Shown here piece by piece: positions 24,576 to 34,099 of a DNA stretch of 64,000 bases. The notes below the pieces were generated by a model. The model worked only from the letters and a program-made list of their open reading frames with translations. It had not been told where the DNA came from and searched no databases. Origin of the DNA: Aquarana catesbeiana (taxonomy: Eukaryota > Chordata > Amphibia > Anura > Ranidae); NCBI RefSeq assembly GCF_042186555.1, contig NC_133326.1, positions 433,563,069 to 433,627,068 on the forward strand. Direction: 5' to 3'. Every line of letters begins with the position of its first letter. The first letter of the stretch is position 1. A program made the position numbers and the translations under genes.

Positions 24576-26263
24576 TAGTGGCGTTGTTAGGTGGGTGCGG
24601 GCCGCACCGGGTGACACCCGCCAGAGGGGTGACACCCGTAGGTAGCGGCACACACCGCTAACACTGCCCGCTGCGGCTTGTGCTGTGTCCCTCAGCACAG
24701 CGGACTGAAGCCACCTCCCCCTCCTCTCTGTTTACTTCACACAGGAGGAGGAGGAGCCCGAGGGACACACACGGCTGTGTGCATCTGTCCGCACTGTTCT
24801 GAGGTCTGTAAACTTTATGCATACAGTATGTGGGTGGACATGTGCAGGGGGATTCTATACTAATGGGGGGCGCTGCACTGAGGGGGATTCTATACTAATG
24901 GGGGGCGCTGCACTGAGGGGGATTCTATACTAATGGGGGGCGCTGCACTGGGGGATTCTATACTAATGGGGGCTCTGCACTGGGGGGATTCTATACTAAT
25001 GGGGGGCGCTGCACTGAGGGGGATTCTATACTAATGGGGGGCGCTGCACTGGGGGATTCTATACTAATGGGGGCTCTGCACTGGGGGGATTCTATACTAA
25101 TGGGGGGCTCTGCACTGAGGGGGATTCTATACTAATGGGGGGCACTGCACTGGAGGATTCTATACTAATGGGGGGCGCTGCACTGGGGGATTCTATACTA
25201 ATGGGGGGCTCTGCACTGGGGGGATTCTATACTAATGGGGGGCGCTGCACTGGGGGATTCTATACTAATGGGGGGCTCTGCACTGAGGGGGATTCTATAC
25301 TAATGGGGGGTGCTGCACTGGGGGGATTCTATACTAATGGGGGGCTCTGCACTGAGGGGGATTCTATACTAATGGGGGGCGCTGCACTGGGGGATTCTAT
25401 ACTAATGGGGGGCTCTGCACTGGGGGATTCTATACTAATGGGGGGCTCTGCACTGAGGGGGATTCTATACTAATGGGGGGCTCTGCACTGAGGGGGATTC
25501 TATACAAATGGGGGGCTCTGCACTGAGGGGGATTCTATACTAATGGGGGCTCTGCACTGAGGGGGATTCTATACTAATGGGGGGCTCTGCACTGAGGGGG
25601 ATTCTATACTAATGGGGGGCTCTGCACTGAGGGGGATGTCTATACTAATGGGGGGCTCTGCACTGAGGGGGATGTCTATACTAATGGGGGCTCTGCACTG
25701 AGGGGGATTCTATACAAATGGAGGGCTCTGCACTGAGGGGGGAATCTATACTAATGGGGGGTCTGCACTGAGGGGGGATTCTATACTAATGGGGGGCTCT
25801 GCACTGAGGGGGGGATTTTATACTGATGGGGGAGTCTGCACTGACGGGGGATTCTATACTGATGGGGGTCAGCACTGGGGGGGGGTGTATGTACTGATGG
25901 GGCGGTCTGCACTGAGGTGGGAGGTTGATACTGATGGAGGGGGGTCTGCAGACTCTGTACTGAGGGAGGGTTTCTGTACTGATGGGAGGTCTGTACTGAG
26001 GGAGGGGGACAGTACTTAGTGGGGGGTCTATACTGAGGAAAGGGGGTCTGCACTGAGCGGGGGTCTGTACTGAGGGAGGGGAGTCTGTACTTAGTGGGGG
26101 GGTCTATATTGATGGAAGGGGGTCTGTACTGAGGGAGGGGGGCTATATTGATGGAGTGGGGTCTGTAGTTAGTGGAGGGGGGTCTGTACTGAGGTAGTTG
26201 GTGGAGGGGGGGTGACACCAATTTTTTTGGCACCGGGTGACACCAACCCTAGTGACGCCACTG
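24576..26263. mobile_element. hAT-like non-autonomous element with minisatellite, in LINE-C
   Basis: The left end is TAGTGGCGTTGTTAGG and the right end, in reverse, is CAGTGGCGTCACTAGG. Both continue into inverted CACCGGGTGACACC. The 8-bp target duplication is TCTATCGG (24568-24575) against TCTATTGG (26264-26271). CAGTGGCG ends and 8-bp duplications are hAT features. Removing it joins the LINE-C endonuclease frame (LPWQPID to LHSDRKGRY). There is no transposase; the interior is mostly the tandem array. Confidence 0.85.
24846..26215 (+). repeat. Minisatellite, ~36-bp unit
   Basis: The unit is GGGGGATTCTATACTAATGG followed by GGGGCTCTGCACTGA, with CGC/CTC variants and small length changes in the G-runs. 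About 28 fairly uniform copies run to about 25790, then increasingly diverged copies (TACTGATGG, TCTGTACTGAGGG) run to about 26215. The homogeneous left part and the decayed right part suggest polar expansion from the left. Confidence 0.95.
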
Positions 26264-26506
26264 TCTATTGGCTGCCAGGGTAAAGTTTTGGCCAGGAGGA
26301 TACTCTTGCCCTTTGATTTTGTGGAGGGTGATGCACTGTGGTACACAATTGGGAAATGCTTATTGTGGAGTTTTGGGATCTTATCTGCCCAGAAGTGGGT
26401 CTCTTGCAGAAATACTATTTGGGGTCTTTGTCTCCAAAGCTTGGCTGGAAAGTTTTTCTGGGACATTTAAGCCTTTCATGTTCCAGGACACGAATTTCAG
26501 AGACAT

Positions 26507-27365
26507 TTCAGGTGGGGCGAGGTCGGGTCAGGAACTAGAACTGTAGGTAGTGTGTGTGTGGGGGGGGGGGGGGGAGGGGAGGAGTATCATCTAAAGAGAG
26601 CTGAGGGGAAGGGGAGGAAACGGACACACAGAGGGAACCAGTGAAGAGGAGGATAGGAAGGTGGGAAACGAGAAAGAAGAGATGGGAGAAAACTAAATCT
26701 CCAAACGGAGGACTACTGCCTATTTAAGCAGCTAGGGCCTAGTGGGGGAAGAGGTAAGGCACTTCAGAGGTCGGGCCCTCAGTACACAGGGCCCCCCCAG
26801 TCACCCCCCGTTAAAGGCGGTCCATATAGGAATCGCATATCTGTGTTAGACTTCTCATCATAAAGGTAACCCCAAAAGGTAACATAGAATAAAGCAAAAA
26901 CTTTAACATTCAAGAGTACCAGGAGTGCTAGCAAAATTAGAACAGTCCCCAACAACTCCATAACCCTGTCGTTAGTTCTGACGACTGAAGAGCTCCCTTG
27001 CTCCTTGGGGGTCCAAGCCCAGAGAGAGTGAACTGGAGCCTCATTTTTAAATCAATACCACTAGAGAGAGAAAAAAAAAAAGTAAAAAACAGTTTTTCTT
27101 TCCTGTTGGGAAAAAGATAAGAACTAGGTCTCAACTGAGACAACTGTTGTGGCCCTCGGGTCAGGCGCAAATGTAGAAAGTTGATCCCTGTCACACGTAA
27201 TAAAAAAAAGGGGAGAGAGGGGGGGGAAGAGGAGGGGGGGAAGGTGTGGGGGGGGAGAGGGTGAGAGGGGGGGTGAGGGAGAGAGGGGGGAGGGGAAGGG
27301 GGAGGGACCAAATGCAACAAAATATCTACCCTGCTGCTCACGACACTGCATCATCTGAGTATACA
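26507..27365 (-). other. LINE-C spacer and ORF1 tail, no intact gene
   Basis: This is the untranslated spacer between LINE-C ORF1 and ORF2. It contains a run of 15 G at about 26561-26575 and purine-rich low-complexity tracts at 27210-27305. Short frames here have no recognised domain. Confidence 0.6.
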
Positions 27366-28075
27366 TACTGTCACGTACCTGGTAGGTGGAGCCCGGAGTG
27401 CAGGGAACGGCCTCTCGTATACCTCCGACTCGGGAACCCCTGGTAGTTATGACAGGGGCTCGAGAGTGCGAAGGGGCACAAGTGTCTGACTGGAAGGCTG
27501 GAGCAGAGAGCTGAATCAGGTAGTCAGTTGGGAGGTGTCCTGTAGTCCGGCAGCAGGATGTAGACAGCAGGGAGGTGTCTTGTAGTCCAGCAGCAGGATG
27601 TAGACAGCAGGGAGGTGTCTTGTAGTCCAGCAGCAGGATGTGGACAGCAGGGAGGTGTCTCATAGTCCAGCAGCAGGATGTAGACAGCAGGGAGGTGTCT
27701 TGTAGTCCAGCAGCAGGATGCAGACAGCTGGGAGGTGTCTTGTAGTCCAGCAGCAGGATGTAGACAGCAAGGTACAGGCAAGCTGGGTCAAACACAGGCG
27801 GGCAGATCAGGTACAGAAGGTAAATCCAGGAGAATAGTCAAAGTCCAAAAGCTGAGATCAGGGCAGGCAGAAAACAGAGTAGTCAGGAATAGTCCAACAG
27901 GTATCAGATAGCAAATGCAAGTAACAGGGCACAGAGGGTCTTCAGGAACGCTGTAGACCGGACAGCAAGGCAGCAGTGGAACAGTCCTCTTTAAATAGCC
28001 TCTTTGGCGCCAAGTGCTGTCACGGGGCTCGCGCGCGCACCCGTGCGCCGCTATTGGTGCTATTGCGCATGTCCA
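27366..28075. mobile_element. Insertion in LINE-C ORF1 with a 40-bp minisatellite
   Basis: LINE-C ORF1 coding (VPAIWREW, minus strand near 28080) stops at this block, and LINE spacer resumes below 27366. The block begins TGTCACGTACCTGG and ends in CpG-rich sequence (GCGCGCGCACCCGTGCG near 28032). I could not find a clear target duplication or terminal repeat, so class and exact ends are open. It has no coding sequence. Confidence 0.55.
27530..27769 (+). repeat. Minisatellite, six units of exactly 40 bp
   Basis: Units begin GGGAGGTGTC at 27530, 27570, 27610, 27650, 27690 and 27730. Each contains AGTCCAGCAGCAGGATGTAG with one to three differences. Confidence 0.96.
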
Positions 28076-28079
28076 TTCG

Positions 28080-29165
28080 CGCCAGATGGCAGGTACATCT
28101 GTGGGGTGTCGAAGAGTGTATGTATGGCCTCCCTTCCTTGCAATCAAGTGGAAGGGATGACCCCACTTGTAGTTGATTCCTTGTTCGCCGAATTTCTCCA
28201 ACAAATGTTTCATGCAGCGGCACATCTGAAGTGTCCTCCAAGACACGTCTGGCAGAAGATTGATCTGAGCTCCGTCAGTCAATTTGCCCTCTATGCCAAG
28301 CCCGTTGTCTTCTTTAACAGAATAATTGTGCAAGCAACAAAGGACATCTCTGGGCCTGTCATCTGTTGAGCCTCTAGGGCCGAGGGTTCTGTTTACTCGG
28401 TCAATGGCGGTGGGGTGTCTCCGTTGGGCGATCCAGACAGTCGTTAAATATGGCAGTCACAGTCATCTTGAGGTCCACCTGCCGGGTAGCCTCCGGCAAA
28501 CCTAATGTTTCCCCTGAATAATAATAATATTAATAATAATCTTTCGTCCAATAATAGGTGTAGCTGCGCAATTTGGTCAGTTAGTTCTTCATGCGTGACT
28601 TGTAAGGCTTGGACATCATTGCGAAGGGTATAATTGTCTGTTTCCAATGTGGAGACTCATGCGGTCACTTCTGTCACTTCCTGCTTAATGCCTACAATTT
28701 TCCCGCGAAGTGCTGCCTACATTCTGGCTGCCACTGAATCTAGATCCTCTCTGGGTAGTTTTTGCAAAAGCACCCATATTGCCCTGTCACTACTGAGCAA
28801 AGATGTGTGCTCCTGGGGGGCAAAGCTAGAGGACTGGCATCCGTTGTTGCCTGCAGCTGCTGTGGTATAGGCAAGGGTGCACTAAGGGATGAGAGCTGGT
28901 GCTGAGAGGGCTGCGTGTGCTGTGGAGCCCATGGTATGAAGCTGCTGGGCTCCCCTCCTGGGCTTCCCAGAGATGTAAGAGAGCAGGGGAAGCAGGGGGA
29001 GAGATTGCTAGAGGGAGAGAACGGTAACATGTCATTACCGTGATCTTGTTTCTCCTCTCTTCCTACAGGCGATCCAGGCTCCGTCCTTGTGGCTGAGGCC
29101 GGCGCCATCTTGGCTGGATCTGGGGTGGACGCCGCTTGCTGTTTCGGCTTCAGGAAGCGGTCCAT
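28080..29165 (-). pseudogene. LINE-C ORF1 relic
   Basis: The likely start is the ATG at 29165 (MDRFLKPKQQAASTPDPAK), a common opening for L1 ORF1 of this group. A Pro/Ser/Gln-rich N terminus follows. The coiled coil comes next near 28640-28560 (LRNDVQALQVTHEELTDQIA), then a broken RRM with NIRFAGGYPAG near 28500. The C-terminal domain is at 28250-28080: LPDVSWRTLQM, NYKWGHPFHL and HPTDVPAIWREW. Frameshifts separate these parts and an ATT/AAT tract (about 28520-28545) lies inside. The leader 29166-29333 carries the GGGGGCGTGG start. Confidence 0.85.
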
Positions 29166-29426
29166 TGGAGCTCTGGGACACACAGTACGGTAGTATCTCT
29201 CCTCTGGCTGTGAAAGTCGGGGCTGAGAAGTTGAAATACTGGGTATGGCTGTGCAGGTGGTTTGTGAAGGAGCCAAGGTTCGGGAGCCCTGGGAAGATTT
29301 GTCCTCACTCTTCCATGCCGAGACCACGCCCCCGTGTTGAGTTATTTTGAGGGGACAGCAAATTTACACTGTTATACAAACTGTACACTCACTACTTTAC
29401 ATTGTAGCAAAGTGTAATTTCTTCAG

Positions 29427-29625
29427 AGCCCTTGCACACTGGGGCGGGGGGCGGCGTCGGCGGTAAAACACCGCTATTATTAGCGGCGTTTTACCGTCGG
29501 TATGCGGCCGCTAGCGGAGCGGTTTTACCCCCCACTAGCGGCCGAGAAAGGCAGAGGCGCTTTGCCGGCGGTATAGCCGCGCCGTCCCATTGATTTCAAT
29601 GGGCAGGAGCGGTAAAGGAGCTGCT
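29427..29625. mobile_element. GC-rich MITE-like repeat with hairpin
   Basis: It is a very GC- and CpG-rich block between the end of Tc1-B and the gag fragment. It holds a near-perfect hairpin at about 29462-29495, with GGTAAAACACCGCT against AGCGGCGTTTTACC and an ATTATT loop. No coding capacity. The MITE label is inference from the hairpin and size. Confidence 0.45.
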
Positions 29626-30102
29626 CAAACGGCAAAGGTGACAGAGTCGCGCCAGGATTTCCTGCTTGATCTTCTCATATTGTCCTGCTTCTGCTGACTC
29701 CAGATAATAGTAGGCCTTCTGTGATTCTCCATAAAGTAAGAGGGCAACCAGTCCTGCCCACTGGGTTTTAGGCCAACCTTCCCTCTCAGCGGTCGGTTCA
29801 AATGTCAGCAGAAAGGCCTCTGGATTATCATCTGCAGTCATCTTTGAAAGAAAGCGACCCACATGGATGGCTGATGGCTTGTCTCCAACATCATCAACTT
29901 TAGCAGGTGACCACTGTGCTAGCATCTCCACAACCTCAGTCAGATTTTTCCTATCTGCAGCAGTGGCTAGCTGTTCAGCACCAGTCTGTTGGCACAGCAC
30001 CTTTGTTTGCTCCTGTGCAATAGCTTTGGCTTGCTGTTGTGCAGCGTTGGCTTGCTGCTGTGCAGCGTTAGATAACACCAATTGTTTGAGGATTTCCTCC
30101 AT
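29596..30102 (-). pseudogene. LTR-retrotransposon Gag, SCAN-like capsid, truncated
   Basis: The Met at 30102 opens MEEILKQLVLSNAAQQQ, a Gln/Ala-rich helix typical of the Gag N terminus. Residues about 85-145 hold ADDNPEAFLLTFEPTAE and GWPKTQWAGLVALLLYGESQ, then YEKIKQEILARL. This matches the SCAN-related capsid of Gypsy/Gmr1-like Gag proteins of fish and amphibians. The protein stops after about 168 residues, the last of them running into the neighbouring repeat; nucleocapsid, protease and pol are absent. It lies 74 bp inside the LTR at 30176-30553 on the same strand, as expected for gag. Confidence 0.82.
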
Positions 30103-30175
30103 GTTTATTCACTCTAGGTACTGGCCCTTTAAAGTAGTAACTTACTACAGCTGGCCGCAGCCTCCACCATATGTA

Positions 30176-30553
30176 TGCTGGGGGAGAGGTAACAGGCACA
30201 AAGCTCCCTGGGATAAGCAGTCTTTCAGGCACAGATACCAAATCCAGTGAGATAAACAGTGCAGTGTTTATTGGTGATATATACAAGTCTTTTATATACA
30301 GGTGCTGTACAGTGTTTCAGGAAAACAAACAGAACAAAAACAGCCAAACAAAAACCCAGCAGTGTCTCGGCACTACCTATACCAAAAGCAGGCCCTCACT
30401 ACCAGACTGAGCAAGCCTACAGCTTGTCAGCTTCCACATAAACTGCTTTCACCAACCTTTTTTGCTCTCACAGACCAAATTTGTCTGATCTTCCCAGGCA
30501 GAGTGCACTCCGAACAGGACTTTTCCCGAATCACTCTGGGATGCCCTGCTACA
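30176..30553 (-). repeat. 5' LTR of the Gag-bearing retrotransposon
   Basis: Read on the minus strand it runs from TGTAGCAGGGCATCCC to CTCCCCCAGCA, so it has TG...CA ends. A TATA-like TATATAAAAG is near 30290 and AATAAAC a little downstream, in the order expected of promoter and polyadenylation signal. The leader 30103-30175, between LTR and gag, should hold the primer-binding site. I cannot assign the tRNA. The right LTR and pol are missing. Confidence 0.75.
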
Positions 30554-30562
30554 ATATATATA

Positions 30563-31709
30563 CAGTGGGGACGGAAAGTATTCAGACCCCCTTCAATTTT
30601 TCACTTTTTGTTATATTGCAGCCATTTACTAAAATCATTTAAGTTCATTTTTTTTTCCTCATTAATGTACACACAGAACCCCATATTGACAGAAAAACAC
30701 AGAATTGTTGAAAATTTTGCAGATTCATTTAAAAAGAAAAACTGAAATATCACATGGTCCGAAGTGTTCAGACTCTTTGCTCAGTATTTAGTAGAAGCTC
30801 CCTTTTGATCTAATACAGCCATGAGTCTTTTTGGGAAAGATGCAACAAGTTTTTCACACCTGGATTTGGAGATCCTCTGCCATTCCTCCTTGCAGATCCT
30901 CCAGTTCTGTCAGGTTGGATGGTAAACATTGGTGGACAGCCATTTTTAGGTCTCTCCATGGATGCTCAATTGGGTTTAAGTCAGGGCCCTGGCTGGGCCA
31001 TTCAAGAATAGTCAGAGTTGTTGTGAACAACTTTCTCCCATCTCCCGACTGCATCTCTGGAGCTCAGCCACAGTGATCTTTGGGTTCTTCTTTACCTCTC
31101 TCACCAAGGTTCTTCTCCCCCAATAGCTCAGTTTGGCCAGACGGCCAGCTCTAGGAAGGGTTCTGGTCGTCCCAAACGTCTTCCATGTAAGGATTATGGA
31201 GGCCACTGTGCTCTTAGGAACTTTAAGAGCAGCAGAAAATTTTTCGTAACCTTGGCCAGTTATGTGCCTTGCCACAATTCTGTCTCTGAGCTCTTCATGC
31301 AGTTCCTTTGACCTCATGATTCTCATTTGCTCTGACATGCACTGTGAGCTGTAAGGTCTTATATAGACAGATGTGTGACTTTCCTAATCAAGTCCAATCA
31401 GTATAATCAAACACAGCTGGACTCAAATGAAGGTGTAGAACCATCTCAAGGATGATCAGAAGAAATGGACAGCACCTGAGTTAAATATATGAGTGTCACA
31501 GCAAAGGGTCTGAATACTTAGGACCATGTGATATTTCACTTTTTCTTTTTTAATAAATCTGCAAAAATGTAAATTCTGTGTTTTTCTGTCAATATGGGGT
31601 GCTGTGTGTACATTAATGGGGAAAAAAATGAATTGAAATGATTTTAGCAAATGGCTGCAATATAACAAAGAGTGAAACATTTAAGGGGGTCTACTTTCCA
31701 TCCCCACTG
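30563..31709 (-). mobile_element. Tc1/mariner element C (internally deleted)
   Basis: The ends CAGTGGGGACGG (30563) and CCCCACTG (to 31709) are inverted, with TA at 30561-30562 on the left. The right TA is lost in a TG/TA microsatellite. It is the same family as element A (shared terminal and 3' sequence). It sits 9 bp outside the LTR. Its transposase is deleted internally, so it depends on other copies. Confidence 0.93.
30790..31338 (-). pseudogene. Tc1-like transposase with internal deletion
   Basis: From 31338 the N-terminal DNA-binding part is intact: SKELHEELRDRIVARH, GYEKFSAALKVPKSTVASII (first helix-turn-helix) and GRLAKLSYWGRRTLVREV (second). After RCSREMGES (about 31030) the sequence jumps to LTILEWPSQGPDLNPIEH, the last part of the catalytic domain. 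This deletes most of the DDE core, including the first two Asp residues. It ends near 30790 at the usual C terminus. A truncated protein with both DNA-binding helices could in principle occupy terminal repeats without cutting; that is inference only. Confidence 0.9.
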
Positions 31710-31735
31710 TGTGTGTGTGTATATGTGTGTGTGTA

Positions 31736-31817
<82 letters not shown>

Positions 31818-31845
31818 GTGTGTATATATACATACACACACACTG
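31708..31845 (+). repeat. (TG)n-(TA)n compound microsatellite
   Basis: TG repeats with ATA interruptions are followed by about 35 TA dinucleotides (31742-31814), then TGTG/CACA. It lies exactly at the right end of Tc1-C and probably grew from its TA target. Confidence 0.97.
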
Positions 31846-32659
31846 ACAAGTCAATTTAACACATCAAAAGGATGTTAATGTGCAAGGTCACATTGGTATT
31901 TGGGGAACATATTGTTTATCTGATCAGGCATTTCAAAGGGGGACTTATTTACTAAGGAGAAACTGCGTCCTCTGATTGTGTCTGAGTTTTTTGTCGGAAA
32001 TGCCGACTGTGTTTAGGCTTCATCGGACATTTTCCATCGGAATTTCCGTCACACAAAATTTGAGATCTGGTTCTCGAATTTGCCGACAATAAAATCTGTT
32101 CTCGTAAATTCCGATCGTGTGTACACAATTCCGACGCACAAAGTGCCACACATGCTAAGAATAAATTACGAGACGGAAGCGCTCGGTCTGGTAAAACTAA
32201 CGTTCGTAATGGAGATAGCACATTTGTCACGCATATTTTAATGCAGCGCATTCTCTTCTTCTTTATAATGCTATAATAATGAAGTTGTTTTGCTGCTCAT
32301 ATTGACACAGAGTTCTGACAAACTGATTTCTTTATTATTTCTCATGATCTCCTGATTCATATTATTAATTTTTTCCTCAGATCTCCAAAATAATGTTTAT
32401 AATTTTTGTCTATATATTTATTTTTAATAAGATCTCCTATTTTATTTTTTTATTTTTTATAGTGATCTCCATAATATTTTTTTCTCGTTTTGTGTGTCAA
32501 GTTACCACAACACCATTATGATCTTGTATTTTTTCATCTCAAGGAGGTTGGTGTTGGTGTCCCTTGTTATTTTGACATTGTATTTTTGAAATGGAGCTGC
32601 CTACTCACTGTCCTTTTTGAAGTAAAACATATAGGCAAGTATTTCTGAAAATAAAATAG

Positions 32660-32835
32660 CCATTTATTCTGGGTCATAACAAAATAAAGAGGAAGGCAAC
32701 GCTGGAGAAACCGCTGAGGTTGGCAAAGCCTTTGTACCCCAGGGCACACATCAACTATTTGTCAGCCAAAATTGGTGGCCTGAGGAGTCCATATAATAGT
32801 GAGCACAATCCTGTCCAGGACTCCAAGAGATCAGG
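32660..32835 (+). pseudogene. MADF-domain fragment, plus-strand copy
   Basis: Read on the plus strand it gives NKIKRKATLEKPLR, then AKIGGLRSPYNSEHN and SGTAADDIYD, the second half of the same MADF domain found on the minus strand at 33560-34066. The orientation is opposite, so it is an inverted duplicate or part of a second element. It is only about 55 residues with shifts at its start. Confidence 0.7.
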
Positions 32836-32889
32836 AACAGCAGCAGATGACATCTATGACATCTTCCAGGCTGTGGCTGTGATGTTGGA

Positions 32890-33418
32890 GGTGTGGCAGG
32901 AGGTGGAGGAGGAGGATGGTCCAACTCACACAGGTGTGTTTTTGTTTTGAGTTGGCCCCTCAAACCCTTATTTTGGGTGATCACCATAAGTTCCTCACAC
33001 AAGAGGCGTTGGCCCTCCTCCATTTGCTGCATTTTGTATGCAGTCATGCATGCAAAGGCATCTTGAAGAGTGGGGTTGGCTTTGAAGGCCTCATTAGCCT
33101 CCCTAATCAACCTGAGTGCTGCCTCCTCCACGTTACTCCTCTTCCTGGCCCCTTTGGTTGGAAGGCGGAGGGGAGGGACCTGCGAATCTGTGAGGCTCCT
33201 ACTGGGCACAGCCACCTCCTGGCTGCCACTTACCCCCACCACCTCCTGGCTGCCACATTCCCCAGCCTCCTCTTGGCTGAGGCTTTCCTGTGTATGAAAA
33301 AGGGACACAGTTTTAGTTTATTGTTCATCAATCACACACAATTTTCAGCTCATGACTGTTGCAAATTGAATGTTAATAAATAGAAAAGACTATCATTCTG
33401 ACCCCAGCATTTTTTTTT

Positions 33419-33488
<70 letters not shown>

Positions 33489-34066
33489 TTGATATATAAA
33501 ACACTTTAAATTAAATCAACAATTAGTGATCAATAATATCATCTATTTGACATAATTTATTTTACAGTAAGAATTATGTTGAACAATGCTATACCTGGCT
33601 CAAGCTGGGCTCCTCCACTTCTTCCTGGCTGGAAGGCCCAGGGTGGAAGCCTCAGCTGGGGAGGAAGGAAGCGTGGAAGGTAGGATTGAGAGGGATTCCC
33701 TGATTTCAGTCTGGTCTGCCAGAAAATGAAGTCTCTAATAGTACAACAGCCTGGGGACATAAATGTCATCTGCTGCTGCTCCTGATCTCATGGATTTCTG
33801 GACCTTAGTACACTCATGATTATATGTGCTCCTTAGGCCACCATTTTTTTTTTTTAAATAGGGGATGTCTGCGTGGGGACCTGCGGCTTCACCAACTCCA
33901 GCAGTTTCTCCAGCGCTGCCTGCCTCTTTATTTTATTATTATAATGCGGGTGTTTGACTTGCCACAGACAGGGCAGCTCCCTGTATTTATCAATGAATAT
34001 TGGGAGGAAACTGTGGTCTTTGAACCCATCCATTTTCTCTGCAAGACACAACACAACACAAGACAA
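32890..34066 (-). pseudogene. MADF-domain protein relic of Harbinger type
   Basis: On the minus strand 34066-33854 reads FLPIFIDKYRELPCLWQ and HYNNKIKRQAALEKLL, the first two helices of a MADF (Myb/SANT-related DNA-binding) domain. After a shift, 33850-33560 continues GGLRSTYNHECTKVQKSMR and SGAAADDIYVPR. A TA microsatellite (33421-33487) lies in what looks like an intron. The last exon, 33308-32890, is an acidic/Ser-rich tail with ARKRSNVEEAALRLIREAN and YKMQQMEEGQRLLCEELM, a likely coiled coil. The partner protein of a Harbinger transposase brings it to element ends. The relic is frameshifted. Confidence 0.75.
33421..33487 (+). repeat. (TA)n microsatellite
   Basis: About 30 TA dinucleotides follow a T-run, within the MADF relic. 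Confidence 0.97.
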
Positions 34067-34099
34067 ACCCTAATGTCTTGTGTTGTTGCGAAACTCTCC

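Larger units (their letters stand above)
18414..26506 (-). pseudogene. LINE-C ORF2 (endonuclease, RT, C-terminal), interrupted
   Basis: The start codon is at 26506-26504 (MSLKFVSWNMKGLN). The endonuclease reads FLQETHFW near 26410, breaks at 26263 for a hAT-like element, and resumes at 24567 with DLHSDRKGRYLFVKGTL. It continues with GGGLN near 24400 (the usual catalytic GGDFN has lost its Asp), SRIDLFLVS and LSDHAPISI. The reverse transcriptase has GGKAPGPDG (23375) and is broken at 23268 by the second hAT-like element. It resumes at 20655 with SISVIPKPEKD, NYRPISLLN and NGTRQECPLSPLLF. The active-site box is altered to LQDD (about 20100). The C-terminal part ends near 18414. Frameshifts are frequent. 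Confidence 0.92.
17775..29333 (-). mobile_element. LINE-C: L1/Tx1-like retrotransposon, minus strand, with three insertions
   Basis: The target duplication GTGTTGAGTTATTT is at 17761-17774 and 29334-29347, inside the right terminal repeat of Tc1-B. On the minus strand it opens with GGGGGCGTGGTCTCGG (29333). ORF1 and ORF2 follow, and it ends at an A-rich tail seen as T-rich sequence at 17775-17791. Insertions at 20664-23267, 24576-26263 and about 27366-28075 break it. Subtracting them leaves about 6.5 kb, a full-length L1. Its coding parts carry many frameshifts, so it is older than LINE-B. Confidence 0.92.
1175..29426 (-). mobile_element. Tc1/mariner element B, split by nested insertions
   Basis: The left terminal repeat (about 1175-1330) is matched in inverse by two separated pieces: 17690-17774 (inner part) and 29334-29426 (outer part, ending at CTTCAG). 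The transposase relic is also split: most lies at 1347-2300 and the start codon region at 17520-17567. Removing the Penelope insertion (2310-17509) and LINE-C (17775-29333) gives a single ordinary element of about 1.5 kb on the minus strand. The outermost bases are uncertain because the two ends stop matching near 1175 and 29426. Confidence 0.85.

Noticed and set aside
24846..26233. Regularly repeated 36-bp units, at first sight CRISPR-like, with frames such as repeated SILMGGAALG
   Set aside because: No variable spacers, units are head-to-tail with no unique sequence between; it is a minisatellite inside a transposon in a vertebrate genome.
27530..27795. Frames of repeated Cys/His-containing units over the 40-bp array, possible repeat protein
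   Set aside because: A 40-bp unit shifts frame every copy, so the periodic peptide is an artefact of three-unit periodicity; no start or splice support.
31638..31878. IYIYIY and similar reading frames
   Set aside because: Translations of the TA microsatellite.
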